Below are positions 25,652-36,504 of a DNA stretch of 64,000 nt, piece after piece; the first letter of the stretch is position 1, and the number at the start of each line of letters is the position of its first letter. The notes under the pieces are model-generated. The model did not search any database. It was given only the letters and a program-made list of their open reading frames with translations, and had not been told where the DNA came from. Source of the DNA: Amaranthus tricolor (lineage: Eukaryota; Streptophyta; Magnoliopsida; Caryophyllales; Amaranthaceae). Made by a program: the position numbers and the translations under genes. The DNA lies in NCBI RefSeq assembly GCF_026212465.1, contig NC_080057.1, positions 16,229,138-16,293,137 on the forward strand, given 5' to 3'.

Positions 25652-25871
25652 TATCTTTCTGGCCCAGTTATTTTATATTAATTGTCATTTTAATTTGTAT
25701 TACTCATTTTGCATATTTTTATTTTTTAATATTAACTCACCATTTTTTTTAATCTAATTCATATACTTTTACTTACTTTTAATTTTATATACAATTCCGT
25801 TTATTACTAATATTCATATTTTTAGAAAAAATCAAAATTTTATCTTTGCTCCTAATTGACGGACACAGGAG
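25652..25871. mobile_element. Stowaway-like MITE in the chitinase-like gene promoter
   Basis: About 220 bp of very AT-rich DNA. The right end, ttgacggacacaggagta, reads inversely as tactcctgtgtccgtcaa, similar to Stowaway termini (CTCCCTCCGTcc). The left end, atctttctggcccagttatt, resembles it weakly. The right edge falls 8 bp before the TATA box at 25880. Confidence 0.4.
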
Positions 25872-25879
25872 TATATCTT

Positions 25880-25887
25880 TATAAATA
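25880..25887 (+). promoter_or_regulatory. TATA box of the chitinase-like gene
   Basis: TATAAATA 43 bp before the ATG at 25930. This leaves about 15-20 nt of 5' leader if transcription starts 25-32 bp downstream; the leader sequence is A/C-rich (actacaaaaacaacaatc), as is typical of plant 5' leaders. Confidence 0.65.
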
Positions 25888-25929
25888 ATTCTCAAGCCAT
25901 TTCCATCTTCAACTACAAAAACAACAATC

Positions 25930-26838
25930 ATGGCTATCACTAAACCAACCCATACACTCATTCTTCTACAAATCTTCCTCTTCATCACCATCTCCATGGC
26001 ACAAAACTCAAACCTCTTTAGAGAATACATAGGAGCAGAGTTCTTAAATGTAAAATTTCCTGATGTACCCATCAACCCAAATGTTCAATTTGATTTCATT
26101 CTTTCCTTTGCAATTGACTACACAAATTCAACTTCTTCCCCAACACCCACAAATGGAAAATTCAACATCTTTTGGGACTCTAAAAACCTCTCACCTTCCC
26201 AAGTTTCTAGCCTTAAACATAAACACCCAAATGTAAGAGTAGGACTAAGCATAGGAGGTGATAGTATATTCGGAAACCCGGCTTATTTTCAGCCTATTTC
26301 AATAGATTCATGGGTCAAAAATGCGGTTTCATCATTAGCCCATTTGATCAAATCAAATCATCTTGATGGTATTGACATAGATTATGAGCATTTTAAGGGT
26401 GATCCAAATATTTTTGCTGAGTGTATAGGAAGGTTAATATTGACTCTTAAGACAAATGGGTTGATAAAATTTGCATCAATTGCTCCATATGATGATGAAC
26501 AAGTTCAAATTCATTATATTGCTTTGTGGAAGAAATATGGGCATGTTATAGATTATGTTAATTTTCAATTTTATACTTATGATAATAGTACAAGTCTTCT
26601 TCAATTTATTGCTTATTTTGAGAAACAAAGGGAAAATTATAAAGGGGGTAAGATTTTGACTAGTTTTATTAGTGATGGAAGTAAAGGATTGCCTCCAGGA
26701 AATGGGTTTTTTCCTGCTTGTAAGATTCTTAAGGAAAGGAACCAACTTTTTGGGATCTTTGTTTGGTGTGCTGATGAGTCTAAGAGTTTAGGGTTTAGAT
26801 ATGAAAAGGAAGCTCAAGAACTGTTAGCAGCTCATTGA
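25930..26838 (+). CDS. Secreted GH18 chitinase-like protein (chitinase 2 / narbonin group)
   Basis: Predicted glycoside hydrolase family 18 protein, 302 residues, intronless, which in this family hydrolyses beta-1,4-linked N-acetylglucosamine polymers or acts as a storage/lectin-like relative. Residues 1-24 form a signal peptide (hydrophobic [14 protein letters not shown], cleavage probably after A24), so the mature protein enters the secretory pathway. The SxGG motif is at 107-110 (GLSIGG). The catalytic DxDxE motif is intact at DGIDIDYE, residues 146-153, with Glu153 as proton donor. NFQFY (211-215) and Trp279 fit the substrate-binding barrel. Length and motifs match plant chitinase-2-like and RuBisCO-associated/narbonin-like proteins, many of which have lost the Glu; here it is retained, so activity is plausible. 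ATG context atcATGg has A at -3. A TATA box lies upstream. No neighbour suggests a gene cluster. It is the only apparently complete host gene in the window. Confidence 0.85.
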   Translation: MAITKPTHTLILLQIFLFITISMAQNSNLFREYIGAEFLNVKFPDVPINPNVQFDFILSFAIDYTNSTSSPTPTNGKFNIFWDSKNLSPSQVSSLKHKHPNVRVGLSIGGDSIFGNPAYFQPISIDSWVKNAVSSLAHLIKSNHLDGIDIDYEHFKGDPNIFAECIGRLILTLKTNGLIKFASIAPYDDEQVQIHYIALWKKYGHVIDYVNFQFYTYDNSTSLLQFIAYFEKQRENYKGGKILTSFISDGSKGLPPGNGFFPACKILKERNQLFGIFVWCADESKSLGFRYEKEAQELLAAH

Positions 26839-27495
26839 TTTTACTAGCTCTTATTTGGAACTCGACTTGACTCAACTCAAGTCGACTAGTATTCAATTAT
26901 AATCAATTCTAATTAATTTTTATAATAATATTGTCTTTTTCGTTAATTGGTTTTTAATTTTACCAGAAAGCTCTTATGACTAGTTTTGTATGTAGTATAA
27001 ACGGTGATAACGAGGATGAAAAATTAATGTAATTTTAGTTGAAAAATCTTTTGACTATCTTAATGGCTATGTATGTCCAACTTCAATCATCTTATTTTCT
27101 TTATAAACTTAAATCCAATGCATTACCCATAGGGAGAGATGGAATTAGGTGATAATGTAAATTTGTAAATAAAATTTTTTTTTTGTGATAATTAAAGTTT
27201 CATCACCATAGAAATGATATGAAACTTTTAATGAAATTTTACACTATAAATCATTCTCATTACAACCATTTAATACCACTAACTAAACGCACCGTTACAT
27301 TATAATAAAAATTGTGACAAACAATATAAAACGAAGGAGTAATACTTGTTGGATAGGATTTTAGAATCGAGTTCTCATCAACTATTTGGTTCTATGAGTA
27401 ACCAATTTTGAATAGATATTTGATTTTCTGTTTTTCAAATTTTTAACCATGTCTTTTTATAAGGTGTGGTTATACGTATAACTTATATTTGCTAA
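26839..27495. other. 3' flank of chitinase-like gene, AT-rich
   Basis: 3' untranslated and intergenic sequence with AATAAT-type A/T signals near 26930. No other feature is supported. Confidence 0.4.
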
Positions 27496-27560
27496 ATTAT
27501 TAAATATTAAGTGCATTCATGGTATAACTTACACCATAAATGCACTTAATATTTAATAAT
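27496..27560. repeat. 65-bp near-perfect inverted repeat
   Basis: attattaaatattaagtgca at the left is inverted as tgcacttaatatttaataat at the right, with a short loop containing atggtataacttacaccat. Could be a tiny foldback MITE or a terminal hairpin. Confidence 0.7.
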
Positions 27561-28091
27561 GTAACCTTATTTTGATCGATTAACGTTATTATTAATTATT
27601 TATATAACTTCATAATCATAAGATTAATAAAAATGCAAATTTGTGAATAGTAATTTATTTTAATCAGGCAGTTATTATTTATTTATTGTTTCATATTTAT
27701 TTTGTAACTATTTGGTTTTAATTAATTGATCAATAGATTATTATATAACATGAGTTATTTTAGGTAACAATTATTAGTTTAATCTTTTGATTGAACTAAT
27801 TCTGTAAATTTATACAAGAAGCTCAGATCAGGAATTAAAATCTCATCTGTCTTCCTATTTGTTGGAATTATTGTTGTTAACTAGGATATAGACTTATACA
27901 ACATCTACGCTTCCATCTTAAAGAGCATTTGTGTGTGCTTAAATGTATACCATATGATAGATGTATGTGATACACTATCATTTATATACATTTATGATAA
28001 TAATAGTATTGTTCAACAATTAAATAAAAAATATTGCTTAATAATGTTTACATTACTAGAGTGTGTGCCGATGAAATTAGCTTAGCATTTA
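27561..28091. other. AT-rich intergenic DNA
   Basis: Nothing recognised. The short inverted pair catatgatagatgtatg and atacactatcatttatatac near 27950-27990 is not enough to name an element. Confidence 0.4.
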
Positions 28092-28315
28092 CTTTCTTCG
28101 TTCTGAAATACTCGTTATATTAAGACTATTACTGTTTATCGTTAAATTTATTTTATATATTACGACTTATGTATAAAAAAATATATATTCAAGTGGGATC
28201 TTGTTTGAATCGTCTAATCACATACTTATATAATGTTAACTTTTTATAAATTTTATATGAGTATAATTTAATATATAAATGATCAAACGTAACAAATATA
28301 GTGCAACGGAGGAAT
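28092..28315. mobile_element. Stowaway-like MITE
   Basis: About 224 bp with ctttcttcgttctgaaatac at the left. The inverse of the right end reads attcctccgttgcactatat; both resemble the Stowaway terminus CTCCCTCCGTT. Bordered by TA at each side (28090-28091 and 28316-28317). Non-coding and AT-rich, typical of non-autonomous mariner derivatives. Confidence 0.6.
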
Positions 28316-28484
28316 TACTTTATACGTAATTACAAATTGACTATTAAATAAATTGAAGACAATACTCAAAGACGGGCATATAATAAAATATCTGAAACAA
28401 TTAACATAATGTCTCCTATTATAATCAAACGTTCTATTTCTTTTTACACATTTATCAATAAGATGGAGTATTGAACATTTGAGT

Positions 28485-28592
28485 ATTGATCCACCTATTC
28501 TAATTAAATTTAAAAGGAATCAAACAAATTGATTGGTGAATAGTATTAAAATAAAAACAAATTAAACACTTAATTAGAATAGGATGGAGTAT
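28485..28592. mobile_element. Short Stowaway-like MITE
   Basis: The left part gatccacctattctaattaa is inverted at the right as ttaattagaataggatggag, giving an approximately 106-bp hairpin-capable element. Confidence 0.5.
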
Positions 28593-28605
28593 TAGTAAAT
28601 AAAAT

Positions 28606-28862
28606 CAATACTCTTTCCTAATCTAATCAATGTCTCATTTTATTTTATACACTTACAAATGCACTATTTTAATTCTAAATATTTTTAATTTCTTTGGTTA
28701 AAAGTAAAAAATCTAATATTTATAAATTTACATTTAAAATAAATTAAATAAAAAATTACATAAATATATAATATTATTTACAGATTGAAAATAAAATACA
28801 GCTAAAATAGTTAATCAATGTAAAAAATAAATGAATTATTTGATTTCAACATGGAGGGTAGT
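28606..28862. mobile_element. Probable Stowaway-like MITE
   Basis: Left end tactctttcctaatctaatc; inverse of right end tactaccctccatgttgaaa. The match is weak but the size (about 257 bp), A/T interior and TA borders fit. It is contiguous with two other MITE-like units, forming a cluster. Confidence 0.35.
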
Positions 28863-30017
28863 AATAAATAGGAGCAGAACAATTGGTTAAGTCATCGATG
28901 GAGCATGAATCATGGTACTAATTTCTAGAGGATTACGTTTTTGCGGCCCCTAGAATGAGTAGTTGCATCATGCAAGCATGTCCTTTGTCAAAGTTTGAAT
29001 CTACCTCAATTGGTCCCTTTCTATATAGTTTTAGGCGTCACTGGTGACACACAATTATTTTGTCAAGATTTTGGACACCTTTAATAGGATAATAATCAAA
29101 TTAATACTTCACTTAAAATAATAAAAAAGGTGTTTAAGTACTACATTAGAGAAAAAAGCAACCCAACTAATTTATAAATTTAAGGAGTAAATCTTGTCTC
29201 TTATCACCATCAACTGATTTTAACAGTAAATATCCTTTCATAAAGTTTGGTATGAGACAGTCTCATCGTAAGATATATCTTATATTTGTATTAAATAACT
29301 TAATAATAAAAACTTTTAACTATAAACTTCTTATTTTGAGGTCGTCTAATCGTAAGACAATCTCATTGATATCCTGTAAGTTTATAATTAAATAGGTTAC
29401 TTTTTCTCTTTCTTATTATATGAATTTCTCAAGCCCATTTTTCTTTTACAAAAACTAAATATTGGCCCAGCAAATATTAAGTCGTCTAACGATAAAACAG
29501 TCTTAATAAAAAATTTGTCTAAACTCAAACCATTTAACGTTTAAAAGAAAATTAAAACAAACATGTTGCTACACGCTCTTAGAAAAAAATAGTTTCTTCA
29601 CTCACCGTATAACATTTTCCTCTTATATCTTTAAATGAAAATTATATAAATATTAAAATCAATTCAAGCACAATACAAATTGAAATACATGTATAATATT
29701 TTCAATTAATGTTGAATATTTTCATTAATGGTTATTAATGGTTACTATATTTGAAAAAATATCTCAAAAATATTTTGTTCATTTTTAACCGTTTCAACTA
29801 TTTACAATTTGATGATCAAATTTGTTGAAAAAAATACTTTTACGTTCCCCTCATTTTGAATTGTGTGGATGAGACTAAATGAGAATTATAATGTATGGAT
29901 GAAATTAAATAAAGTGGTATGTTATAGTTCAAAAATAAAAATGATCTAAAATATTCAAGACGGACCAAAATAACAATTAATACAAAATAAGTAGTACGAA
30001 CAGAGTAAATATTACAT
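28863..30017. other. AT-rich intergenic DNA with MITE scraps
   Basis: No gene. Fragments such as gagacagtctcatcgtaaga (29255), gtcgtctaatcgtaagacaa (29341) and a Stowaway-like right end, gtacgaacagagta (29995-30008), suggest degraded MITEs. Confidence 0.4.
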
Positions 30018-30383
30018 CATTACAACATAATTTGCTTTTAATGAAAAATATTTAGTGACATTTAATTCAAATGTCACTACAAATTTCTAATAGTATATAT
30101 AGTAGATTTAGTGACTTTTATTACACTCTTTTGCAGTATTATTATAAAAAATCATACTGAAAATTTTCGCGACATAGAAACTAGTGACATTTCTCATAAA
30201 TCCTACGATAAATTATAGTAACAATTAGATATGCCACGAAAGGGCCAAATAAAGTGTCACAACAAAATTTTATAGTAGAATTTAAAATAATAAAAAACAA
30301 TTATTATACCAAAAATATAAATCAGTAGCATTTTTTAAATGTTACTAAATTTAATATTGTGAAAAATTAAATTTGTTGTAATG
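30018..30383. mobile_element. Mini-CACTA (non-autonomous) element
   Basis: 366 bp. The left terminus is cattacaacataattt and the right terminus inverted is cattacaacaaatttaatt, a one-base variant of CACTACAACAA. It contains sub-terminal words tagtgacattt and aaatgtcacta in both orientations. The flanking trinucleotides cat and tat match at two of three bases. No coding capacity. Confidence 0.5.
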
Positions 30384-31429
30384 TATATGCATTATAACTT
30401 ACCGGTGCAAATGTTAAAACTTTGTTAACAAGTCCTTGCTATGAATGAGCCCACATTTCATTGTAGTTATGAAGATATCAATTCATGTCTTTAAAAGCAG
30501 CAGTTTAAGCAGACAAGTGTGCGTAGCTAACTTGCTATGATGCGTATGACATGGTAGATTTGTGGCCAAAGATGGTGTTGTAATTGATGTTAAGGGAGAA
30601 ACAACTAAACTGGTTTGGGCCAGTGTAAAAGCTAAAGGGCAAAAGTTTTATTTGTGGTTTGGTTTTTTCATAAAATTAAATTAAATTAAATATATTTTGA
30701 TTTTTCATTTTTCATTTCAATTCAAATTAAATCGGGTTGCAATTCAAATCGAACCAAACCAAATCAATTCAGTTTAGACTTTTTTAGTCCAATCCAAATC
30801 AAAATTTCAAATTGATACCAAAATTGTAAAGCAAAAATATTTAAAATAATATTAACAAAATGGGAATGACAAAATAAATTTTAGAGTATTGAATTTAAGG
30901 TTTATTATTGTTATAAGAATGCTTATATCATTTTCTTTAGTATTGCCAATTATTCAATTTAAGGTTTACTATTATTATAAAATTTAAATCATTGAATTTA
31001 AGGTTTTTAGTATGCTCAAACCTAATCCCAACCAAAATACTTCGGTTTTAAAAGTGTCAATTCAAAACCAAACCATTTATAAAAATTCCAAATTATATTT
31101 TTCTTTCGGTTTAATTAATTTGTTTTGCGATTTTTATCCGAATAACTTTCACGCCTAATAAAATTTCTCCGCTAAATGCATTGATAAAGCAATAACTTAT
31201 TGTAATAAAATTCCAAATCATATTTTTCTTATATATGTTTATTTAGTTGTATATATATGTTTATTTACTTTATCATAGCCTCCAAGCTTTGAATTACGAA
31301 TGTACGGACTTTTGGCGATGAATCATCCCGTCTGAAACATACATTGACTTGTAATAACTTATTGTAATGTCTATAATGCAAATACATCAAATAAAAACAA
31401 CTCAATAATTAGGAAAAAAAATGAAAAAG
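30384..31429. other. AT-rich intergenic DNA
   Basis: No gene. A stretch at 30700-30830 is rich in aattcaaatcgaaccaaacc-type words, resembling degraded hAT sub-terminal repeats, and part of it (ttgaatttaaggttta, attgaatttaaggttttt) recurs at 30885-31000. Confidence 0.4.
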
Positions 31430-31565
31430 TGGTTGTTCGCAGTACTAACTGCGAACAGGTCAAAAAAAACAATCTAACTGCGAACAGTTGTTGACTTTTT
31501 TTTTTACCCGTTCACAGTTACTAACTGCGAATAGCCCAAGCCGCAGGTTTGGGATCTGCACGCTT
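31430..31565. repeat. Cluster of direct and inverted ctgcgaac repeats
   Basis: gttcgcagtactaactgcgaacagg forms an inverted pair at 31434-31457. aactgcgaacagttg follows at about 31473, and gttcacagttactaactgcgaatag at about 31511. This density of one 9-bp word in both orientations is typical of sub-terminal regions of DNA transposons; no termini were found. Confidence 0.5.
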
Positions 31566-31827
31566 ACTTTTGGAATTAAGTTGAAATTTATCTTATTTCG
31601 TTCATTTTGTTGTTAATTTGTCTTATTCATTTCAATTTTTCTTCTTGAGTCTTCATCCTTCTTTAAGTTCAGTTCAACAATGGTCACCTAAGCCTTCAAC
31701 TGTTCGATCTTTCTTTATCTTTTTTCCAGTTTTCTTGTAATCTTAATTGTGTTTAAAAATTCATAATTTTTTTGATATGTCAAAAATTATGATATTTTTC
31801 TTTGTATTTTTAAATATTTAACATATA

Positions 31828-32083
31828 CTATCTCCTATTTAGCCTAATTATCTCATTTAGTTTTTCACATTTGCTGAGGTAACATTTTAACCCTTAATAT
31901 CTTAAATTATTCTTAATTAAAAATTATAAAAAGTTGATATTAATAATCCTTATATTGAGGCAAATAAAACAAGATCTCATATGATTATGTTTTAATTTAT
32001 AGATTAAGAGTAAAATACAAATTAAGGGTGACAAGTGAATAGTGCCTAAAAATAAATGGGACAATAAGGCTGAATTGGAGGAA
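31828..32083. mobile_element. Stowaway MITE
   Basis: 256 bp between TA dinucleotides (31826-31827 and 32084-32085). Left ctatctcctatttagcctaa; right end inverted cttcctccaattcagcctta, and the similarity continues into attatctcattta / attgtcccattta. These are mariner/Stowaway-type termini with no coding capacity. Confidence 0.7.
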
Positions 32084-35000
32084 GTATTACGTAATTTAAT
32101 ATTAAGATCTTTAATTTTTGAGAGCCTGCGCTTTCAAACTTGTTGAACATGCTTAGAACCACTTATTAGTTTAATATTATTGATAAAATGGATTGGGTTG
32201 GTGATATTTCTGATTATAATTTGGTTATTTCCTGTTGGTAGTTTAGTATTGTAGAATGGATATGTTTTTGATAAGTTTGATGTCAGAGATAACCGTTTTG
32301 AGGAGTCCTTATTGGAAAATCAAAATAAGAAAATGCAATGGTGAATGAATGTTTTATTGAAGTTAAGTTACGAGAATATTATCCAACTAATGGTTGGCTT
32401 AATGTCTAGTTTTTGAGTCGTTGGAGGTCATTTGATTCTAACTAAATAGTGAATATAGAACAACACCTTCATTCTGTGTCCTATTATTTTTTCACAAAAG
32501 ATAATTAGTGGATAAATTAAAAAAATAAATATAGTGATAATTTATGAAAAAGTAAGAAAAATATGTGGATCGAGATAAAATGACAAGTCAAATCTCTAGA
32601 TGAGAATTGAGTAACAAATATAGGCCGTTATGTTAAAACTAAAAATTTAGCAAATTTAAACGACCAATTAAAATGAAAAATGAGATAAATTTAGTAGGAC
32701 AAAAAAATACTCATTTTTTAATGCAATATTACAAACAAAATTCTACTAAATTTATGCAATTTCATGATCCGCCATTGGTTATATCATTATACGTACAGCG
32801 TTTAGAAACTCTTGCTACCGTTGGTTACTGTTTGTAAGCCAATATATGCTTTTTGAACAGTGGATTGATTTCCTCAGTTTACCTTCCATGATTTTCAAGC
32901 TGACATTCCTTCTTTACGCCTTCAACAAGTTGAGCCCTTTGATTTGTTTACTCATTTTTCTGTCATTCTCACGTTTCTTTTTTCCACATCCCTCGTTTCT
33001 TCAAGTTATGTTCTTTTTCCATTTTCATTTTCTTAAGGTTTTTTATGGTAATTTTTAATCTAAATGGTTAGAGTTTGCTAATCAATTAATTATATAAATT
33101 AATTAGATAAACAATATTTATCTTTCAATAATTAAATAAATTAAAGTTATTAAATTTGATAATAGGAAAAAGAATGTATGGTATGGTATAAGTGACTATG
33201 TGAGTAGGAGAGAAAAAGTAAAAAGAAGAGAATGAGAAAAGGGATGAAAATAGTGAAAAATAATATAGAAAAAAGAGAAAAAATAATATGTCAAATGGAG
33301 AAAAGGTGAGAAAATTATAAAAAGGATATAATCCTCCTCTTGGATGTTCTTGCTCTAAGGGGGAGCTGGATATAATTAAGGGAATTAAGGGGGAGTGCAA
33401 CAGTTAGGCAGGAATGAGGGAGTGCAACGGTTGAGGGTAGGAAGGAAAATTCCACCGAGTAATGTTCATTTCTCAATTTTTTGATTTTTAAACAATACGA
33501 AAGTGTGTTGGTGCTTTCTAAAGTTTTTAAGTATAAGAATAAGGATAAGGATAAAGATAAGGATAAAGATAAGGATAATACTGTTTGATAATTGTGTCAG
33601 TTCTACATTAGGTATATTTATATCAAGTGAACTTGCAAGTTAATTTTAGTTGTTTATATTTGGACTTTGTGCTGGTTGTTTTGATATTTGTTATGGATAT
33701 GGAAATATTTTCTAGACATGTTATTATATTTTAAAAAACGCTTTTCTAGAATATTTTTGTTTGTTTACCATAGTTATTAGAATTCATTTTACTTGTTTTA
33801 CATACTTATACTTTAATAGAATTACTAATTATAAGGATCGATTTGTTTGATTTCTAGAATGTCTTCTTGTCGTTTTTATAACATTTACAATCAAGCTTAA
33901 TTAAAAGAAGACGAAATGGTTGGCTGGTGGAATTGGATCATCGTGCTCGTGAATGTTGTCGTCAAATTAGATTAAGAAGGCTTTTTTGTCTTGTTTGAGT
34001 GTTATAAACTCCCTCTTTATTATATCATGTTCGGATAGGGCAAGTTGTCTAGACTTTTTTTGTCTTTGGTCGTTGCGTTTGCTAATGGACTCCTATTGAA
34101 TAATACGATCACTGTTTTTTGTTGTTATGAAGGTGTTGTGCAATTGCATTACGCTGCCACTAACGTTTAAAACGCTGTTAAGGTTAGTGTTGGACGTGTG
34201 TGTGGGTTGTTGATTGCTTAGTCGCTGCTCAAATGTTGTCACAAACTTTTACAAATATAATTTAACTATAAAAAGATTTCTTTGGGTGTGTAGCAATCGC
34301 CCCACTAACTAATAAAAACTGAAAAGTCTCTAAGTGATTCACACTATTTATTTTGCTAAATTAATTAATATTGCTAACAATTTTCACTAACAAATTCTAA
34401 CTGAGAAAATTTTTCACTTTCTCTTCTTGTATATCACTTCAGTCGTTAGTTGTTAGGAGAAGTTGTTAGTATTGTTTCATTATTTCCTTCTTTGCTATTT
34501 TACTGGCTTCTTATACACCACTTTCAATCCTTTTCATTCGTGAAAGTCATAAACTCCTTAAATCTTGACACAAAAATATCAAAATAGAAATTTAAATACC
34601 CTAAATAGTCCAAGTGAGTTTGCCACTCACATTAAGCAACAAGACTTTCTAAACATAAATCATAATTAACCCAAGAGCCAAATAAGAGACAAAGTTTTAA
34701 AACTAAGGTATTATTTTTTATTTCATAATTGACTTACTGTAAACTAAAAAGGCAAGGTAAAAGAAACTAATTCTATGAGACGTATGAGTATTATTTAATA
34801 GTAGTTGATTTTTTTTTTTTTATAAAAAAAGTAGTTAATAGTTGATTGATTACATGGAAACTCTATTTACCCAATTTAGAATAGTTTTAAACATATGGCT
34901 AAATTAGGTAAAATATTTATATGATTTTATAACATTTACAAAGATTCAATCTAATATGTTTAATTGAATTTAAAAAAAAGTCATGTATTTGCTAGCCAAT

Positions 35001-35710
35001 TAAAAAAATATCATTATTATTTTTTGATTCAAAAATAGAGCTAAATAATGGAAAATAATTATATGATTTCTATATAGGAATTCTATTTACCGAAGATAGA
35101 AACTCATTTCTTTAATTATTAAAAAAAAGTCATTTAATTGATAACTAAGGATAATTTTAAGGAAAAGTTTTTGTTTTAATTAGTTACATGTTCTTAAGTT
35201 GCTAGCATCTTGAAAATAAATAAAAACAAACATAACTAATTTTTTGGTAAGTGCATAAATCGTAGAGTATTATTAGTGTATTCGTCTAATAGTCTCAATC
35301 TTGCCAAAAGTATAAAAAATCGTCCCAATAAGAAAATAATTGATAATTTGACAAAATTTCATAGCATTTCAAGACCATTGACAAATTTCATATCAATATA
35401 TTTAGTACACTAGAACAAAAATTAATATTACTCTAAGACATCACATCTAAAATTCGTCCGAATATCAAATATACATCCCTAAATTCAACATTGGTAGTAA
35501 ATAATATTTTTTAAAAAGGTCTCATTTGAGCCTTCACATAACCAAATTAGGTGACAAAAATCCAATGCAACAAACATAAAACAAACTCACTTCGTTTGCT
35601 GAACCACTATATAATCCTTCATTTTAGACTTCACTTTTCCATTTTCTGCTTCCATTTCGAAAGAAAAGCACCAAAGCCCAAAAAATCAACAAAAGATTAA
35701 AACCCCAAGA
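32084..35710. other. 3.6 kb AT-rich intergenic DNA
   Basis: No ORF with recognisable similarity and no LTR or TIR structure could be supported. It includes a purine-rich strand at 33200-33320 and a short hexamer microsatellite near 33535. Near 33340-33420, gggggag words recur, perhaps polypurine-tract relics. Confidence 0.4.
33534..33582. repeat. (ATAAGG)n / (ATAAAG)n microsatellite
   Basis: About eight tandem hexamers of ataagg interspersed with ataaag. Confidence 0.85.
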
Positions 35711-36061
35711 AGGGTCTTCTAAATTAACACGTATTCCCTAGAGTGACGACCCTTAATGTTATTACTCTTAATTCTCTCTGATAATGGAATGGCATGAGAA
35801 AAGGAAATATGTATAACTTAGGGACCATAACTGCAGTGCTCTATATATATAATAACTTGTAACTAGTATTCGGCCCATCATAGAACTCAGTCATAAAACG
35901 AGTCTCTACACATTAAAGGCCCACAACCTATTGATAGATTTAAGCCCAAACCTTTTAACTTTAATTAGATCACTTTAATTAGGGCATAAAGACAGTTTTA
36001 ATTAATTATAATGACATATAAAGATTTACATATAAACGTAACGTTGGACTTTGGTCCAACA
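35711..36061 (-). mobile_element. 3' LTR of minus-strand copia, truncated
   Basis: Shares long similarity with 40680-41009 (attaacacgtattccctaga, cacaacctattgatagattt, gacatataaa). In element orientation it starts TGTTGGACCAAAG at 36061. It abuts gcccaagtgggagat (polypurine tract, 36062-36076 read inverted). Similarity stops at about 35711, so the distal 150-180 bp of the LTR are missing or replaced. Confidence 0.8.
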
Positions 36062-36504
36062 ATCTCCCACTTGGGCTATATGTAAAAATTGTATAAACTT
36101 GTATCATTATAAAACCAAATTTGAGCTCAACCATACTGTCAAAAACTGTAATGTATCAGAAACCAATCTCGTCCATCAATTATTTTAGCATAGACCAAAG
36201 CTGTTTTAGTTACATTTGTTGTAACTAGACCTCAATTATCATAACACTAAACTTGTAACACTAACACAAAAGAATAACACAGATCATGAAGTGGATGTGT
36301 AGCATGGAAACAACATGCAATGTGATCTTAACATGTCCATATCCAACTGGTCCACTTTAATAGTGAGATCAAACTATTAAAAGTCATAACCATGGTACAA
36401 AACCAACTTTATCATAACTTTATTTCTGCAAAAAACTTTATAACTAAAATGTCAACACATGTTCAATAAATTGAATTTACAAACACCCACTAAAAATGAA
36501 CATC

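Noticed and set aside
35600..35604. TGAAC as left target duplication of the minus-strand copia (right copy at 41010-41014)
   Set aside because: The sequence between 35605 and 35711 does not match the distal part of the 5' LTR, so the 5-bp match is probably chance.
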